From positions 62,001-126,000 of the forward strand of contig JAUIAS010000002.1 in NCBI GenBank assembly GCA_030425395.1: 64,000 bases of DNA, given 5' to 3'. Below, piece by piece: positions 18,096-27,235 of this stretch. The stretch's first letter is position 1. The number at the start of each line of letters is the position of its first letter. Below the pieces are notes generated by a model. That model worked only from the letters and a program-made list of their open reading frames with translations, had not been told where the DNA came from and ran no database searches. Both the position numbers and the translations under genes were made by a program. Source of the DNA: Alphaproteobacteria bacterium. GTDB lineage: Bacteria; Pseudomonadota; Alphaproteobacteria; Rhodobacterales; Rhodobacteraceae.

Positions 18096-18752
18096 ATGGC
18101 CCGACCCGACCGCCTGTTTGAGATTTTGCAGCTTTTGCGCGGTGGGGCGGTCCACCGGGCGGACGATCTGGCGCACCGTCTTGGTGTGTCGCCGCGCACG
18201 CTCTATCGTGACATGGCGCGTCTTGCGGCCAACGGGGTGCCCGTTACGGGCACGCCGGGGGCAGGGTACAGGTTGCGCGACGAAACCGTTCTGCCGCCAC
18301 TGAGCCTTGATCAGGCAGAGCTGGAGGCGCTGAACCTTGGCATTGCCATCGTGGCCGAGGCGGACGATCCGGACCTCAAGGCCGCCGCGGCGCGGCTTGC
18401 TGACAAACTGGACGCCGCTCTGCCGCTGGACGGGGGACAGGTGCCGGTGCCGATCCCGCCCGAGGCCGCGCCCTTTGCCTGCATGGCGCGGGGGTTTGGC
18501 CATATGGCGATGCTGCGCGCCGCGATCCGCGCCCGCCAGAAGGTCGAACTGACCGAAGCGGCGGGGAACGCGCCTTGGGTCATCCATCCCCATGCGCTGG
18601 ACTATCTGGGGCGGATCTGGACGTTGCGCGGCTGGTCCGAGACCCACGCCCGTTCGCGCGCGGTCAGGCTGGACACGATTGTTCAGGCGCGCGCGCTGCC
18701 TGCGTTCTTTTCCGGGTCATCGGAGGCGGACGCCACCGGCGGCGCGCCTTAG
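18096..18752 (+). CDS. YafY-family (HTH plus WYL-like) transcriptional regulator
   Basis: 218 residues from ATG 18096. The N-terminal helix-turn-helix of the HTH_11 kind is clear: [20 protein letters not shown], then [14 protein letters not shown]-like residues ([15 protein letters not shown], about 33-47) and GTPGAGYRL. The remainder resembles a WYL-type ligand domain, with [24 protein letters not shown] (about 162-185) in place of the WYL motif. Members act as repressors or activators sensing unknown ligands. An alternative start at ATG 18078 adds six residues. The perfect dyad at 18036-18055 is the obvious candidate operator. The stop abuts the convergent NlpD-like gene without a gap. Confidence 0.87.
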   Translation: MARPDRLFEILQLLRGGAVHRADDLAHRLGVSPRTLYRDMARLAANGVPVTGTPGAGYRLRDETVLPPLSLDQAELEALNLGIAIVAEADDPDLKAAAARLADKLDAALPLDGGQVPVPIPPEAAPFACMARGFGHMAMLRAAIRARQKVELTEAAGNAPWVIHPHALDYLGRIWTLRGWSETHARSRAVRLDTIVQARALPAFFSGSSEADATGGAP

Positions 18753-19991
18753 TTATTCCAGATAGGGGGTCGGATCGACGCTGTCGAAGCCTTCGCGCAC
18801 CTCGAAATGCAAATAGGCATCATCGCCAGAGCGCAGGCGGGCAATCGTCTGGCCGCGCGCGACGGTGTCGCCCTTGGACACGGTGATGCCGTCAACATTG
18901 GCATAGACGGTCAGGATGTTGTCGGCGTGGCGCACCACGATGATTGGCACCTGTTCAGCGTCCGACGTGATGGCGGCGATTGTGCCGTCGCGGGCTGCGC
19001 GCACTGCGGCACCGGGGGTGCCCGCGATGTCGAGGCCATCGTTACGACCTTTGGCAAAAGTGCGGATGATGCGCCCTTCGACCGGCATGTCCATGGCTGC
19101 ATTGCTCCGGGCGCTGCCCAACGGCGCATCGGGATTGGCTATGGGTGTGTTGGCCGGGGCGACGTCCTCATCAGGCAGAGGGCGCGAAGCGCTGGGTGGT
19201 GTCGGTGTCGCGCTGGGGCGGAGGCCGGGCCGCGTCGGGGCCGCCAGCGGCGCAGTCGAGGCGCTGCGGTTGTCCGGCGCAGTCAGCGGGATCAGCAGGT
19301 ATTGTCCTTCGCGTATGGCGAAATCCGGGCCAAGCCCATTCCAGTCTGCCAAGGCCCGGATCGGCACCTGATAAAGCCGCGCGATGGTATAGGCGGTCTC
19401 GCCACGCGCAACCCTGTGACGCAACGGCTCTCCGGGGGTGTCGGGCTGCGGCGGCGCGGTGGCGGGCGCGGGTGCCGGGTCCAGAGTTTGGGTGCTGATT
19501 GCGCTGCTGTCGGGCGGTGTCGGGGCGGCATCGTCGATGGCGCGGCCCGCAAGCGTGGACAGATCAATGGAACCGGGGGTGCCGGGGGCGGGTTCGGAGA
19601 CGCGACCCGGCAGGGCCAGCACTTCGTTGCGGCGCAGGGGCGTGTCCACGTCGATCCCGTTGAATCGTGCAATCGCCGCCGGGTCGCTGCCCAGCCGCTG
19701 GCCAATGCTGCGCACCGTGTCGCCCTGCCGGGCCACGACCACCTGGTAGTTGGGATAGGAGATCACCCCGCGCGCGTCTGGCTGCGGTCGGTCGAGCGCC
19801 GCCCCCCGCGCCGCCGTGGCGGTGGAAAACGCCCCCAGATTGCCCCGCAGGTCAAAATCCAGAGGTTCATTGCACCCCGCCAGCGCAACACACACCAGTG
19901 CCGCGCCAATGGCACGTGCCGCCGGGCCTGAGCGGTGGGCCACCGGGCCGTGGGGACCGGGTGTGACCAGATTAGGGGAAGGGCGTTTCAT
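18753..19991 (-). CDS. LysM / M23-type lipoprotein, NlpD-like with degenerate peptidase site
   Basis: 412 residues from ATG 19991, which has GAGGAC before it; a GTG at 20009 is also possible. A lipobox LVCVALAGC ends at Cys40, so it is a predicted lipoprotein. Two LysM domains follow (VVVARQGDTVRSIGQRLG and HRVARGETAYTIARLYQVP), then a Pro/Ala-rich linker and an M23 domain. The metal-site HxxxD is replaced by NDGLD, and only LHFE remains of the second motif, as in E. coli NlpD. It therefore probably activates an amidase rather than cutting peptidoglycan itself. Its place after surE and pcm mirrors the E. coli surE-pcm-nlpD order. Confidence 0.88.
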   Translation of the reverse strand: MKRPSPNLVTPGPHGPVAHRSGPAARAIGAALVCVALAGCNEPLDFDLRGNLGAFSTATAARGAALDRPQPDARGVISYPNYQVVVARQGDTVRSIGQRLGSDPAAIARFNGIDVDTPLRRNEVLALPGRVSEPAPGTPGSIDLSTLAGRAIDDAAPTPPDSSAISTQTLDPAPAPATAPPQPDTPGEPLRHRVARGETAYTIARLYQVPIRALADWNGLGPDFAIREGQYLLIPLTAPDNRSASTAPLAAPTRPGLRPSATPTPPSASRPLPDEDVAPANTPIANPDAPLGSARSNAAMDMPVEGRIIRTFAKGRNDGLDIAGTPGAAVRAARDGTIAAITSDAEQVPIIVVRHADNILTVYANVDGITVSKGDTVARGQTIARLRSGDDAYLHFEVREGFDSVDPTPYLE

Positions 19992-20084
19992 CTCGATGTC
20001 CTCGCTCACCCCATGTTGCCGGGGGATCGGTTTGTTATTGTTTCACCTGTCTGCATGACCGGTCGGTTTTTTTTCCGGCCTGCC

Positions 20085-20738
20085 TCACGCGTCCTTGCCC
20101 AGCCCTTCCAGAAGCGGGACAAATCGCACCGGGCGCAGTTCGTCATAGTGCAGCCCGTCCTCGGCCTTGTGCACGCGGATCAGGGTTTGCACGGTGTCCG
20201 ACTGCCCAACCGGCAAGACCATGATACCGCCGATCTTGAGTTGCGCCAAGAGCGGGCCGGGGGGGTCTTCTGCGGCGCAGGTCACGATGATGCGGTCAAA
20301 AGGTGCCTGATCGGGCAGGCCGAATGAACCATCCACCGTCAGCGCCGTGATATTGACAAGATCCAGCGCCTCAAAGATCTGCCGGGCTTCCTGCACCAGC
20401 CGTTTGTGACGATCCACCGTATAGACCCGGCGGGCCAGACGGCTGAGGATGGCCGCCTGATAGCCCGAGCCGGTGCCCACCTCCAGAACCTTGTCACGCG
20501 GGTTTACCTGCAAGGCCTGCGTCATCACGCCAACCACCGAAGGCTGGCTGATGGTCTGGCCACAAGCGATGGGCAGGGGCATATCCTCATAGGCGCGTTC
20601 GGAAAACAGGCCGCGCACAAAAGGACCCCGGTCGATAGATTCCATCGCCCCCAGAACCCGCGCATCCGTCACGCCCCGCGACCGCAGGGCGAACAGGAAC
20701 TGCATGCGCGTTTCCGCCGAAGGGGGGGCGTCGTTCAT
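20085..20738 (-). CDS. pcm: Protein-L-isoaspartate O-methyltransferase
   Basis: 217 residues. It methylates L-isoaspartyl residues of aged proteins using S-adenosylmethionine, for repair. The AdoMet site is [19 protein letters not shown] (about 79-97), preceded by [16 protein letters not shown], which is the family substrate-site motif. [22 protein letters not shown] and GGIMVLPVG are further family segments. The start overlaps the surE stop by four bases. The 93 bases before nlpD-like hold only a short T/A run. Confidence 0.95.
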   Translation of the reverse strand: MNDAPPSAETRMQFLFALRSRGVTDARVLGAMESIDRGPFVRGLFSERAYEDMPLPIACGQTISQPSVVGVMTQALQVNPRDKVLEVGTGSGYQAAILSRLARRVYTVDRHKRLVQEARQIFEALDLVNITALTVDGSFGLPDQAPFDRIIVTCAAEDPPGPLLAQLKIGGIMVLPVGQSDTVQTLIRVHKAEDGLHYDELRPVRFVPLLEGLGKDA

Positions 20739-21520
20739 TCGATCTCCCGCAGGGCATCCAGCGCGTCATGCGCCGTCAGATCGGCGCGCATCGGCGTGAC
20801 CGAGATATATCCCTCAAGGTTGACGGCCGCATCCGTATCCGGGGCGCAGGCTGCCTGCTGGTCGCCGCCGCGGATCCACAGGAAACGCCGTCCCGCCGGT
20901 GACAGGTGCGGTTCCGCGCCAAAGCGTGGCCCATCGCGAAAGCCCTGACGCACCACGCGGGTTCCGCGCACATCGGCGGCAGGCACGGGGGGGAAGTTCA
21001 CGTTGAAGAAGAGGCGGTAATCGGCACTGTCCTGAGCGGTGGCGTGGGGCAGAAGGCGGCGGATCACATCCGCGCCATGCACGGCGGCGGCTTCGAACGG
21101 ATCGCTCACACCGGCCAGCTTGGGGCCGTAATACTGCGACAGGGCAAAGGCCGGAAGGCCCTGAAGGGCCGCCTCCATCGCGCCGCCCAGCGTGCCGGAA
21201 TAAAGAGAATTCTCAGCCGAGTTGTTGCCACGGTTGACGCCTGACAAGACAAGATCGGGGCGCGCGTCGCCCATGACATCCCAGAGCGCGGCCAACACAC
21301 AATCGGCAGGCGAGCCTTCGGTGGCCCAGCGGCGTGGCCCCATTTCCGAGATCATCATCGGGTGGGTATAGCTGATGCAATGGCCAACGCCGGATTGTTC
21401 GAAGGCGGGCGCGACGACCCACACCTCGCCGTCGGGACCGGCCAGATCTGCGGCAATCGCTTCCAGCGTTTTCAACCCCGGTGCATTGATACCGTCATCG
21501 TTTGTCAGAAGAATGCGCAT
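20735..21520 (-). CDS. surE: 5'/3'-nucleotidase SurE
   Basis: 261 residues from the ATG giving [16 protein letters not shown]; 16 more codons are open upstream but lie before the conserved start. SurE is a metal-dependent nucleoside monophosphate phosphatase of stationary-phase survival. The metal site NDDG is at 7-10, and [25 protein letters not shown] (about 93-117) is the family core. The C-terminal [16 protein letters not shown] is typical. The ribosome site lies within a small hairpin (21524-21540). pcm overlaps the stop. Confidence 0.95.
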   Translation of the reverse strand: MRILLTNDDGINAPGLKTLEAIAADLAGPDGEVWVVAPAFEQSGVGHCISYTHPMMISEMGPRRWATEGSPADCVLAALWDVMGDARPDLVLSGVNRGNNSAENSLYSGTLGGAMEAALQGLPAFALSQYYGPKLAGVSDPFEAAAVHGADVIRRLLPHATAQDSADYRLFFNVNFPPVPAADVRGTRVVRQGFRDGPRFGAEPHLSPAGRRFLWIRGGDQQAACAPDTDAAVNLEGYISVTPMRADLTAHDALDALREIE

Positions 21521-21523
21521 GTT

Positions 21524-21540
21524 CACCCCTTTTGGGGGTG
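21524..21540 (-). promoter_or_regulatory. Hairpin over the surE ribosome site
   Basis: On the minus strand CACCCC, a 5-base loop CAAAA, then GGGGTG form a perfect 6-base stem ending three bases before the surE ATG. The right arm GGGGTG is part of the likely Shine-Dalgarno sequence AAGGGGTG, so folding could limit translation. A regulatory role is inference. Confidence 0.35.
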
Positions 21541-21577
21541 TGATAGGCGAGCGGCGCGTCTGGGGCAAGCGACAGGC

Positions 21578-21610
21578 GCCTCCGGCGGGAGTATTTTGGG
21601 CCAGAAGAAG
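21578..21610 (+). repeat. Extragenic repeat copy C
   Basis: GCCTCCGGCGGGAGTATTTT then GGGCCAGAAGAAG, almost identical to copy B (15288-15323) but on the plus strand. It lies between surE and the upstream SDR gene, both on the minus strand, so here it is opposite to the direction of transcription. Confidence 0.75.
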
Positions 21611-21634
21611 CCTGTTGTGCGCCAGATGGGCGGG

Positions 21635-22276
21635 TCAGATGCTGGCGAGCAGGCGCGCGGCTTCTTCGGCGGGTGTTGCCAGATCGGGGCGGGCTTCGCC
21701 GGGATAGAACCGGGCGCGGGTGGCCGTGGGCATGGGGCGGGGCGTCAGCAGATGCACGCGCGGCCCGGTTTTGACGGTTTCAGCCGCCCATGAGCGGACC
21801 AGCGCAGCCTGTCCTGCCTTGGTCGCGCCATAAGCCCCGAAGAACTTGGCGTTGGCGGTGTCGGGATCGTCAAAGAAGACCGCGGTGCCCTCTGCGCCAA
21901 GAAGCGGGGCGACATAGGTGATCAGCATCGAGGCCGCGTTAAGGTTAACGGAGACGGATTTGTTCCAGTCCTTGGTGTCGATGTGATCGGCAGGGCTGAG
22001 CGGTGCGGCATGCACGGCACAATGCACCCAGAGCGCGATGCCGCCCCAGCGGTCATGGATACCCCGGCACAGCGTTGCCATTGCGCCGGGATCGGCGATG
22101 TCCATCGGGGCCAGGGTGGCCGCTCCGCCCTTGGCCTTGATCCGGTCGTCGAGATCCTCGAGTCCGCCCACGGTGCGCGCAACCGCCACGACGTGATGAT
22201 CGGGGGCCAGAGCTTCGGCAATGGCAAACCCCAGGCCACGCGAGGCACCGGTAACAAGGGCGATCTGATCGGTCAT
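21635..22276 (-). CDS. SDR family oxidoreductase (YciK-like)
   Basis: 213 residues from the ATG giving MTDQIALVTGASRGLGFAIAEAL; a longer open frame upstream does not match the family. The NAD(P) turn TGASRGLG is at about 9-16, and the catalytic YGATK pair is present (about 150-154). The usual catalytic Ser position reads FFDDPD, as in some YciK-like SDRs. The protein is short but complete (SDRs are about 250). Substrate unknown. The gene lies 38 bases downstream of the small GspC/PilP-like peptide and 114 bases upstream of surE. Confidence 0.87.
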   Translation of the reverse strand: MTDQIALVTGASRGLGFAIAEALAPDHHVVAVARTVGGLEDLDDRIKAKGGAATLAPMDIADPGAMATLCRGIHDRWGGIALWVHCAVHAAPLSPADHIDTKDWNKSVSVNLNAASMLITYVAPLLGAEGTAVFFDDPDTANAKFFGAYGATKAGQAALVRSWAAETVKTGPRVHLLTPRPMPTATRARFYPGEARPDLATPAEEAARLLASI

Positions 22277-22314
22277 CTGCGGCTCCTGCTGAGTGGCATG
22301 TTCTCCGGGCCGAT

Positions 22315-22620
22315 CTATGACCCGCCAGCGCCCGAATTGGAAGCCCCGCCAGCCCCCGGCATCCGCAGAACCCGTGTTTTTCCTTGGCGTTCCAGAACCA
22401 CCAGCCCGGACTCTACAGCCGCGATCCGGTCGGCGCCGACCGTGTCGCCAGCATGAACCCGCAGAATATTCCCACGCGGCGTGCGCAGCAGGGCCTGCAG
22501 CGCATCGGCTGTCCCGAAGGTCCCGAGAAGCGAGAGCGCGCGCATCGGCAGAACGGCCTCGCGTGTTGCCAGACGCGCGGCGGTGTTCGCGGCGTCGTTC
22601 AGGGTGGGTGTGTCGGACAA
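22315..22620 (-). CDS. Small GspC/PilP-like protein
   Basis: 101 residues. From about residue 28 it reads LSLLGTFGTADALQALLR, then RVHAGDTVGADRIAAVESGLVVLERQGKTRVLRMP. This pattern (a short beta sandwich with LLGT, GD-VG and a final VLRMP) resembles the homology region of type II secretion GspC and pilus PilP proteins. There is no membrane helix, and no other secretion gene is nearby, so the function is unknown. The C-terminus is Gly/Ala/Ser-rich. It probably shares a transcript with the SDR gene that follows. Confidence 0.65.
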   Translation of the reverse strand: MSDTPTLNDAANTAARLATREAVLPMRALSLLGTFGTADALQALLRTPRGNILRVHAGDTVGADRIAAVESGLVVLERQGKTRVLRMPGAGGASNSGAGGS

Positions 22621-22751
22621 GAGGAGCCTCCGGGCGTTGATGCGGCCGCCCTGCTATCACGCGGGACACCCACTGCAAGCCGTGTGGCGCGGTCCCCGGC
22701 AGACTCCCGCCGAGGCCCCCATCCGGAACCCGCCCGATATGGCGCGCTCCG

Positions 22752-22788
22752 GTCTTCTTGTGGCTGAAAACACGCCAGCCGGCGGCAT
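22752..22788 (-). repeat. Diverged extragenic repeat copy H after purF
   Basis: On the minus strand GCCGCCGGCTGGCGTGTTTT is followed by CAGCCACAAGAAGAC. It aligns with copies B and C at many positions but with several changes. It begins about 21 bases after the purF stop, in the same orientation as purF. The rest of the 189-base gap between purF and the small GspC/PilP-like gene has no recognised feature. Confidence 0.4.
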
Positions 22789-22809
22789 CCGCAGCCAGCC
22801 GTGCGCGCT

Positions 22810-24306
22810 CTATTCGGCGGCCTTCAGCTCAAAGCCTTTTTCGATCATGTCCGATGGCCGGACCGGGTATTCGCCAGAGAAACACGCGTCGCAGTACTGC
22901 GGGCTGTCAGCCTTGCGCCCGGACGCCTCGCCGACCGCGCGATAAAGCCCGTCAAGCGAGATGAACTTGAGGCTGTTCACTGCCAGATGCGAGCACATTT
23001 CCTCTTCGGTCATGGTTGCCGCCAGCAGTTTTTCGCGCTGCGGGGTATCGACCCCGTAGAAACACGGCCAGGCGGTGGGCGGCGAGGCGATACGGAAATG
23101 CACTTCGGCGGCCCCGGCATCGAGGATCATTTCCTTGATCTTGCGGCTGGTCGTGCCGCGCACCACCGAATCGTCCACGAGGATGACCCGCTTGCCTTCG
23201 ATCAGGGCGCGGTTCACGTTCAGCTTGAGCCGCACGCCCATGTTGCGGATCTGTTCGGTCGGTTCGATGAACGTCCGGCCCATGTATTGGTTGCGGATGA
23301 TGCCCATGCCATAGGGAATGCCGCTTTCATGCGCAAAACCGATGGCCGCCGGTGTGCCGCTATCTGGGACCGGGCAAACAAGGTCGGCCTCGACCGGGGC
23401 TTCGCGCGCCAGTTCCACGCCGATCTGACGGCGCGTTTCATAGACGGACCGCCCCCCGATGATCGAATCGGGGCGCGAGAAATAGACATGCTCAAAGATG
23501 CAGAACCGCGATTTTGCCGCCCGGAACGGGCGTCGGCTGTCGATGCCGTTGGCGTCGATCACCACCATTTCGCCCGGTTCGATTTCGCGCACGAACTCCG
23601 CGCCGATGATGTCCAGCGCACAGGTCTCGGAAGACAGGATATACCCGTCCCCGACCTTGCCCAGAACCAGCGGGCGCACGCCCAGCGGGTCGCGCACGCC
23701 AATCAGCTTGGTCCGGGTCATTGCCACCACGGAGAACGCGCCTTCGACGCGGCGCAGGGCGTCTTCCATGCGCTCGGGGATATTGCGTTGCAGGGAGCGC
23801 GCCATCAGGTGGATGATGCATTCACTGTCTGACGAGGATTGAAAAATCGACCCGCGTTCGATCAGTTCGCGGCGCAGGGCGTCTGCATTGGTGATGTTGC
23901 CATTATGCGCAATCGCGGCACCGCCCATTGAAAATTCGCCAAAGAATGGCTGCACGTCGCGGATCGCGGTCTGGCCCTTTGATCCGGCAGTGGAATAGCG
24001 CACATGCCCGATCGCCAGCGGCCCGGGCAGGGTCTCCATCAGCGAATGCGAGGTAAAGTTATCGCGCACATAGCCGAATCGCCGTGCCGACTGGAACCCG
24101 TGGGCGGCGTCATGGGATACGATCCCGCCCGCCTCCTGTCCGCGATGCTGCAAGGCGTGCAGACCTAGGGCCACGAAATTTGCCGCATCCTTGACGCCTA
24201 TAACGCCGTAGATACCGCATTCTTCATGAAGTTTATCATCCTCGATATCGTCGCGCACGGCGTCGAAATCAAACGGATGGGCGGGGGGCATCTTCTGTCC
24301 GGTCAC
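22810..24306 (-). CDS. purF: Amidophosphoribosyltransferase
   Basis: 498 residues, GTG start with GGAG upstream; an ATG five codons later is a possible alternative. It catalyses the first committed step of purine synthesis, PRPP plus glutamine to phosphoribosylamine. The glutaminase nucleophile is Cys30 in HEECGIYG, exposed after propeptide removal. AHNGNI, SSDSECI and DPLGVRPL follow in the N-terminal nucleophile domain. The PRTase loop is VILVDDSVVRGTTSRKI (about 363-379). The Cys-rich C-terminus YCDACFSGEYP is typical. cvpA lies just upstream, as in many bacteria. Confidence 0.97.
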   Translation of the reverse strand: MTGQKMPPAHPFDFDAVRDDIEDDKLHEECGIYGVIGVKDAANFVALGLHALQHRGQEAGGIVSHDAAHGFQSARRFGYVRDNFTSHSLMETLPGPLAIGHVRYSTAGSKGQTAIRDVQPFFGEFSMGGAAIAHNGNITNADALRRELIERGSIFQSSSDSECIIHLMARSLQRNIPERMEDALRRVEGAFSVVAMTRTKLIGVRDPLGVRPLVLGKVGDGYILSSETCALDIIGAEFVREIEPGEMVVIDANGIDSRRPFRAAKSRFCIFEHVYFSRPDSIIGGRSVYETRRQIGVELAREAPVEADLVCPVPDSGTPAAIGFAHESGIPYGMGIIRNQYMGRTFIEPTEQIRNMGVRLKLNVNRALIEGKRVILVDDSVVRGTTSRKIKEMILDAGAAEVHFRIASPPTAWPCFYGVDTPQREKLLAATMTEEEMCSHLAVNSLKFISLDGLYRAVGEASGRKADSPQYCDACFSGEYPVRPSDMIEKGFELKAAE

Positions 24307-24442
24307 GAAGGGCTCCGAATCCCGTTAACAAATCTGCCCCCTCCATAGAAGGTCCGGAAGGCTATGTCACGAAACGATCACATTACGAAGTGTCGCGGCA
24401 GCGATCCGCCGCGCGTGCGCCCCGGAAAACGTGCAACCGCCG

Positions 24443-24997
24443 TTATTTTCCGCAGGCTCCGACCAGTTCTTCGTATTGCTGTGTGATCCAGCCGAGCGCC
24501 TCTTGCGGGTCGCGTTCCTCGATCTGGCCGGTCAGACGGGAAAACACGGCTGCCGAGCGGCTTTCGTCAACGACGGTAAAGCTTTGGCCGGTAACCACCG
24601 TGTCATAGACAAAGAACGCCACCGCCACCAACAGGACACCGCGCAGCACCCCAAACAGGAAGCCAAACCCCTGGTCCAGACCGCCCAGAACCGACCGCTG
24701 CACCACCGTGGAAAACAGCGGGGTGAAAAAGCTCACCACGATCAATGCGATGGCAAAGACCACCGCAAAGGCCCCGATCATGCTCAGCTCGCAGCTGTCG
24801 GCAATGACTTCGCCCAAGACCGGGATTTCCTTGATCAGCGGTTCGACCTGAGGGGCAAAGATGAACCCCAGAACACCTGCCGCAATCCATCCGGCGATGG
24901 CCATGGCCTCGCGCACGATCCCGCGCGAATACGCCAGAAGCGCCGAAAGAACGATGATCGCGGCCACAACGCCGTCTATGATTGTGAACCCGTCCAT
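24443..24997 (-). CDS. cvpA: CvpA family membrane protein
   Basis: 184 residues with four predicted membrane helices: TIIDGVVAAIIVLSALLAYS, AMAIAGWIAAGVLGFIF, IGAFAVVFAIALIVVSFFT and VLRGVLLVAVAFFVYDTVV. The segment YSRGIVREAMAIAGW is the CvpA signature. Family members are linked to colicin V production and envelope stress, and sit next to purF. A gap of 136 bases separates it from purF; no terminator is seen. radA lies 28 bases upstream. Confidence 0.92.
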   Translation of the reverse strand: MDGFTIIDGVVAAIIVLSALLAYSRGIVREAMAIAGWIAAGVLGFIFAPQVEPLIKEIPVLGEVIADSCELSMIGAFAVVFAIALIVVSFFTPLFSTVVQRSVLGGLDQGFGFLFGVLRGVLLVAVAFFVYDTVVTGQSFTVVDESRSAAVFSRLTGQIEERDPQEALGWITQQYEELVGACGK

Positions 24998-25025
24998 GAT
25001 CGCCCGCTTTCCTCGCTATCCGTTT

Positions 25026-26390
25026 TTAACCTGCACCGAATACTTCGCCAACGAAACCGGTAAGATCGGCTGGTCTTAGCAAAGACATGGTGCTTTGCGC
25101 GCCGATCTTGCCACCCGCGGGCGCAATGGCTGACGTGAAACCAAGTTTTTGCGCCTCTTTCAACCTGTTTTCGGTCTGCGGTGCGGGGCGCAACGCCCCC
25201 GAGAGGCTGATTTCTCCGAAAACAACGGTTTCCGGGGGCAGGGCGGCGTCTTCACGCGCACTCAGCAGCGCCGCCGCCACGGCAAGATCCGCGGCCGGTT
25301 CGCTGATCTTCAGCCCCCCCGCGATATTGAGGTAAACATCCAGCCCCGCAAAGGGAATGCCGCAGCGCGCCTCAAGCACCGCAAGGATCATCGCCAGCCG
25401 CCCGCCATCCCAACCCACGACGGTGCGGCGCGCCTGAGAATGCGGTGACGGGGCCACCAGTGCTTGCACCTCGACCAGCACCGGGCGCGTGCCCTCGATT
25501 CCGGCGAACACCACCGAGCCGGGGCTGGGGGTGCCACGCTCTGACAGGAAAAGCGCAGACGGGTTGCTCACTTCGGCCAAACCGGCCCCGGTCATCTCGA
25601 ACACACCGATTTCATCCGCCGGGCCAAACCGGTTCTTGACCGCACGCAGAATTCGGAACGGGTGGCCGCGCTCGCCCTCGAAATAGAGCACCGTATCCAC
25701 CATGTGTTCCACAACCCGCGGACCCGCGATCTGGCCTTCCTTGGTCACGTGACCCACCAGCACCACGGACACGTTTCGGCTCTTGGCAAACCGGGTCAGC
25801 TCATGCGCTGCGGCGCGCACCTGCGACACGCTGCCCGGCGCGCTTTCCACACCATCCGACCACATGGTCTGAATTGAATCGATCACCGTCAGGGCAGGGC
25901 GCTCGGCGTCCAGCGTGGTCAGAATGTTGCGCAGATCGGTTTCTGCCCCCAATCGCACAGGCGCATCCGCCAACCCCAGCCGCCGCGCCCGCATGCGCAC
26001 CTGCGCGGCCGCTTCCTCGCCCGAGATATACATCACATCCAGACCGGCCTGAGCGAACCGCGCGGCCGCCTGCAACAACAAGGTGGACTTGCCGATGCCG
26101 GGGTCGCCCCCCACCAAAAGCGCCGATCCCTCGACCAGCCCGCCGCCAAGGACCCGATCCAGCTCACCCAGCCCGCAAAGGGTGCGTGGCGGCGGGGCTT
26201 CGGTGCTGGCCAGATCTCCCAGAGCGATCCCCTTGCCGCGCCGCGCCCCCAGAGCCGCCTTGCCCGGTCCCGAGGACAACGGTGCCTCTTCCACGATGCT
26301 GTTCCATTCGCCGCAGGCCTCGCACCGCCCGGCCCATTTGGACGTGACCGCCGCACAGGACGAACAAACAAATCGCGCCGCCTTCGCCAT
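25026..26390 (-). CDS. radA: DNA repair protein RadA
   Basis: 454 residues from the ATG giving MAKAARFVCSSCAAVTSKW; a longer frame upstream is not part of the family. RadA is a RecA-like branch-migration helicase in recombination. The N-terminal zinc finger has CSSC and CEAC. Walker A is GGDPGIGKST (about 92-101). The RadA-specific KNRFG motif is present in VKNRFGPADEIG, and the C-terminal Lon-like domain includes DLAVAAALLSAREDAALP. cvpA follows 28 bases downstream. Confidence 0.96.
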   Translation of the reverse strand: MAKAARFVCSSCAAVTSKWAGRCEACGEWNSIVEEAPLSSGPGKAALGARRGKGIALGDLASTEAPPPRTLCGLGELDRVLGGGLVEGSALLVGGDPGIGKSTLLLQAAARFAQAGLDVMYISGEEAAAQVRMRARRLGLADAPVRLGAETDLRNILTTLDAERPALTVIDSIQTMWSDGVESAPGSVSQVRAAAHELTRFAKSRNVSVVLVGHVTKEGQIAGPRVVEHMVDTVLYFEGERGHPFRILRAVKNRFGPADEIGVFEMTGAGLAEVSNPSALFLSERGTPSPGSVVFAGIEGTRPVLVEVQALVAPSPHSQARRTVVGWDGGRLAMILAVLEARCGIPFAGLDVYLNIAGGLKISEPAADLAVAAALLSAREDAALPPETVVFGEISLSGALRPAPQTENRLKEAQKLGFTSAIAPAGGKIGAQSTMSLLRPADLTGFVGEVFGAG

Positions 26391-26403
26391 CCCTGTCGCC
26401 TCC

Positions 26404-26429
26404 CTGCTTCTTTCTCGTTCCAAATACCC
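26404..26429 (-). repeat. Extragenic repeat copy D
   Basis: On the minus strand GGGTATTTGGAACGAGAAAG then AAGCAG, matching copy A (1851-1885) at all but about one position. It lies between mlaF and radA, about 60 bases after the mlaF stop and in the same orientation as mlaF. Confidence 0.7.
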
Positions 26430-26488
26430 AAGAATCGAACCGCGTCTCACGCGCGCCGCCCAATGTTTTTCAAACCGGCCCGCGCCGC

Positions 26489-27235
26489 TCAGCGCACCGC
26501 CGCGATCGGTCCCTCGGCCCGCCCATGGATGAACTGGTCGACATAGGCATCGCCCGATGCATCCATATCGCCCACCGGCCCGGTCCACTGGATGACCCCG
26601 TCATGCAGCATCGCCACCCGGTCGGCGATGGCGCGCACGCTGCTCATGTCATGGGTGATGGTCATCGCCGTGGCCCCCATTTCGGTCACGATCTCGCGGA
26701 TCAGATCGTTGATCACACCCGCCATGATCGGATCCAGCCCGGTGGTCGGCTCATCGAAAAAGATGATTTCCGGTTCGGCGGCGATGGCGCGCGCCAGTCC
26801 GACGCGTTTTTGCATGCCACCAGACAATTCGGCCGGCAGACGGTCGGCAACATCCGGCTTCAGCCCGACCCGGCGCAGTTTTTCGATGGCAATCTCGCGG
26901 GCCTCTTCGCGGGGCCGTTTTAGCGCGCCGCGCATCAGCCGGAAGGCCACATTGTGCCAAACCGGCAGGCTGTCGAACAGCGCCCCCCCCTGGAACAGCA
27001 TCCCGAACCGCGCCAGAAACGCGTCACGGTCGCCCTTGCCTGCATCCTGTCCATCAACAAGAATCCGCCCGGCATCGTGGCGCACAAGCCCCAATACGCA
27101 TTTGAGCGCCACCGATTTCCCGGTGCCGGATCCGCCGATGATCACCATCGACGAGCCCTTTTCAATCTCAAGGTCAACGTCGCGCAGAACACGGTTGTCG
27201 CCAAATGCCTTGGTTACGCCTTCCATCCGGATCAT
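26489..27235 (-). CDS. mlaF: ABC transporter ATP-binding protein, MlaF type
   Basis: 248 residues. It is the ATPase of a retrograde phospholipid (Mla-type) transporter. Walker A is IIGGSGTGKSVALK (about 32-45). The Q-loop MLFQGGALFDSLPVWHNVAF (about 78-97) is characteristic of MlaF. The signature is LSGGMQKRVGLARAIA, Walker B is IIFFDEPTTGLDPI, and the H-loop is TITHDMSSV. Its start overlaps the mlaE stop by four bases. No mlaD-type substrate-binding gene is adjacent. Confidence 0.93.
   Translation of the reverse strand: MIRMEGVTKAFGDNRVLRDVDLEIEKGSSMVIIGGSGTGKSVALKCVLGLVRHDAGRILVDGQDAGKGDRDAFLARFGMLFQGGALFDSLPVWHNVAFRLMRGALKRPREEAREIAIEKLRRVGLKPDVADRLPAELSGGMQKRVGLARAIAAEPEIIFFDEPTTGLDPIMAGVINDLIREIVTEMGATAMTITHDMSSVRAIADRVAMLHDGVIQWTGPVGDMDASGDAYVDQFIHGRAEGPIAAVR

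Noticed and set aside
18753-19991. An active M23 peptidoglycan hydrolase
   Set aside because: The HxxxD metal motif is replaced by NDGLD, as in NlpD-like activators.
22315-22620. Part of a type II secretion or type IV pilus system
   Set aside because: Only a GspC/PilP-like domain is seen, and no other secretion or pilus gene is nearby.
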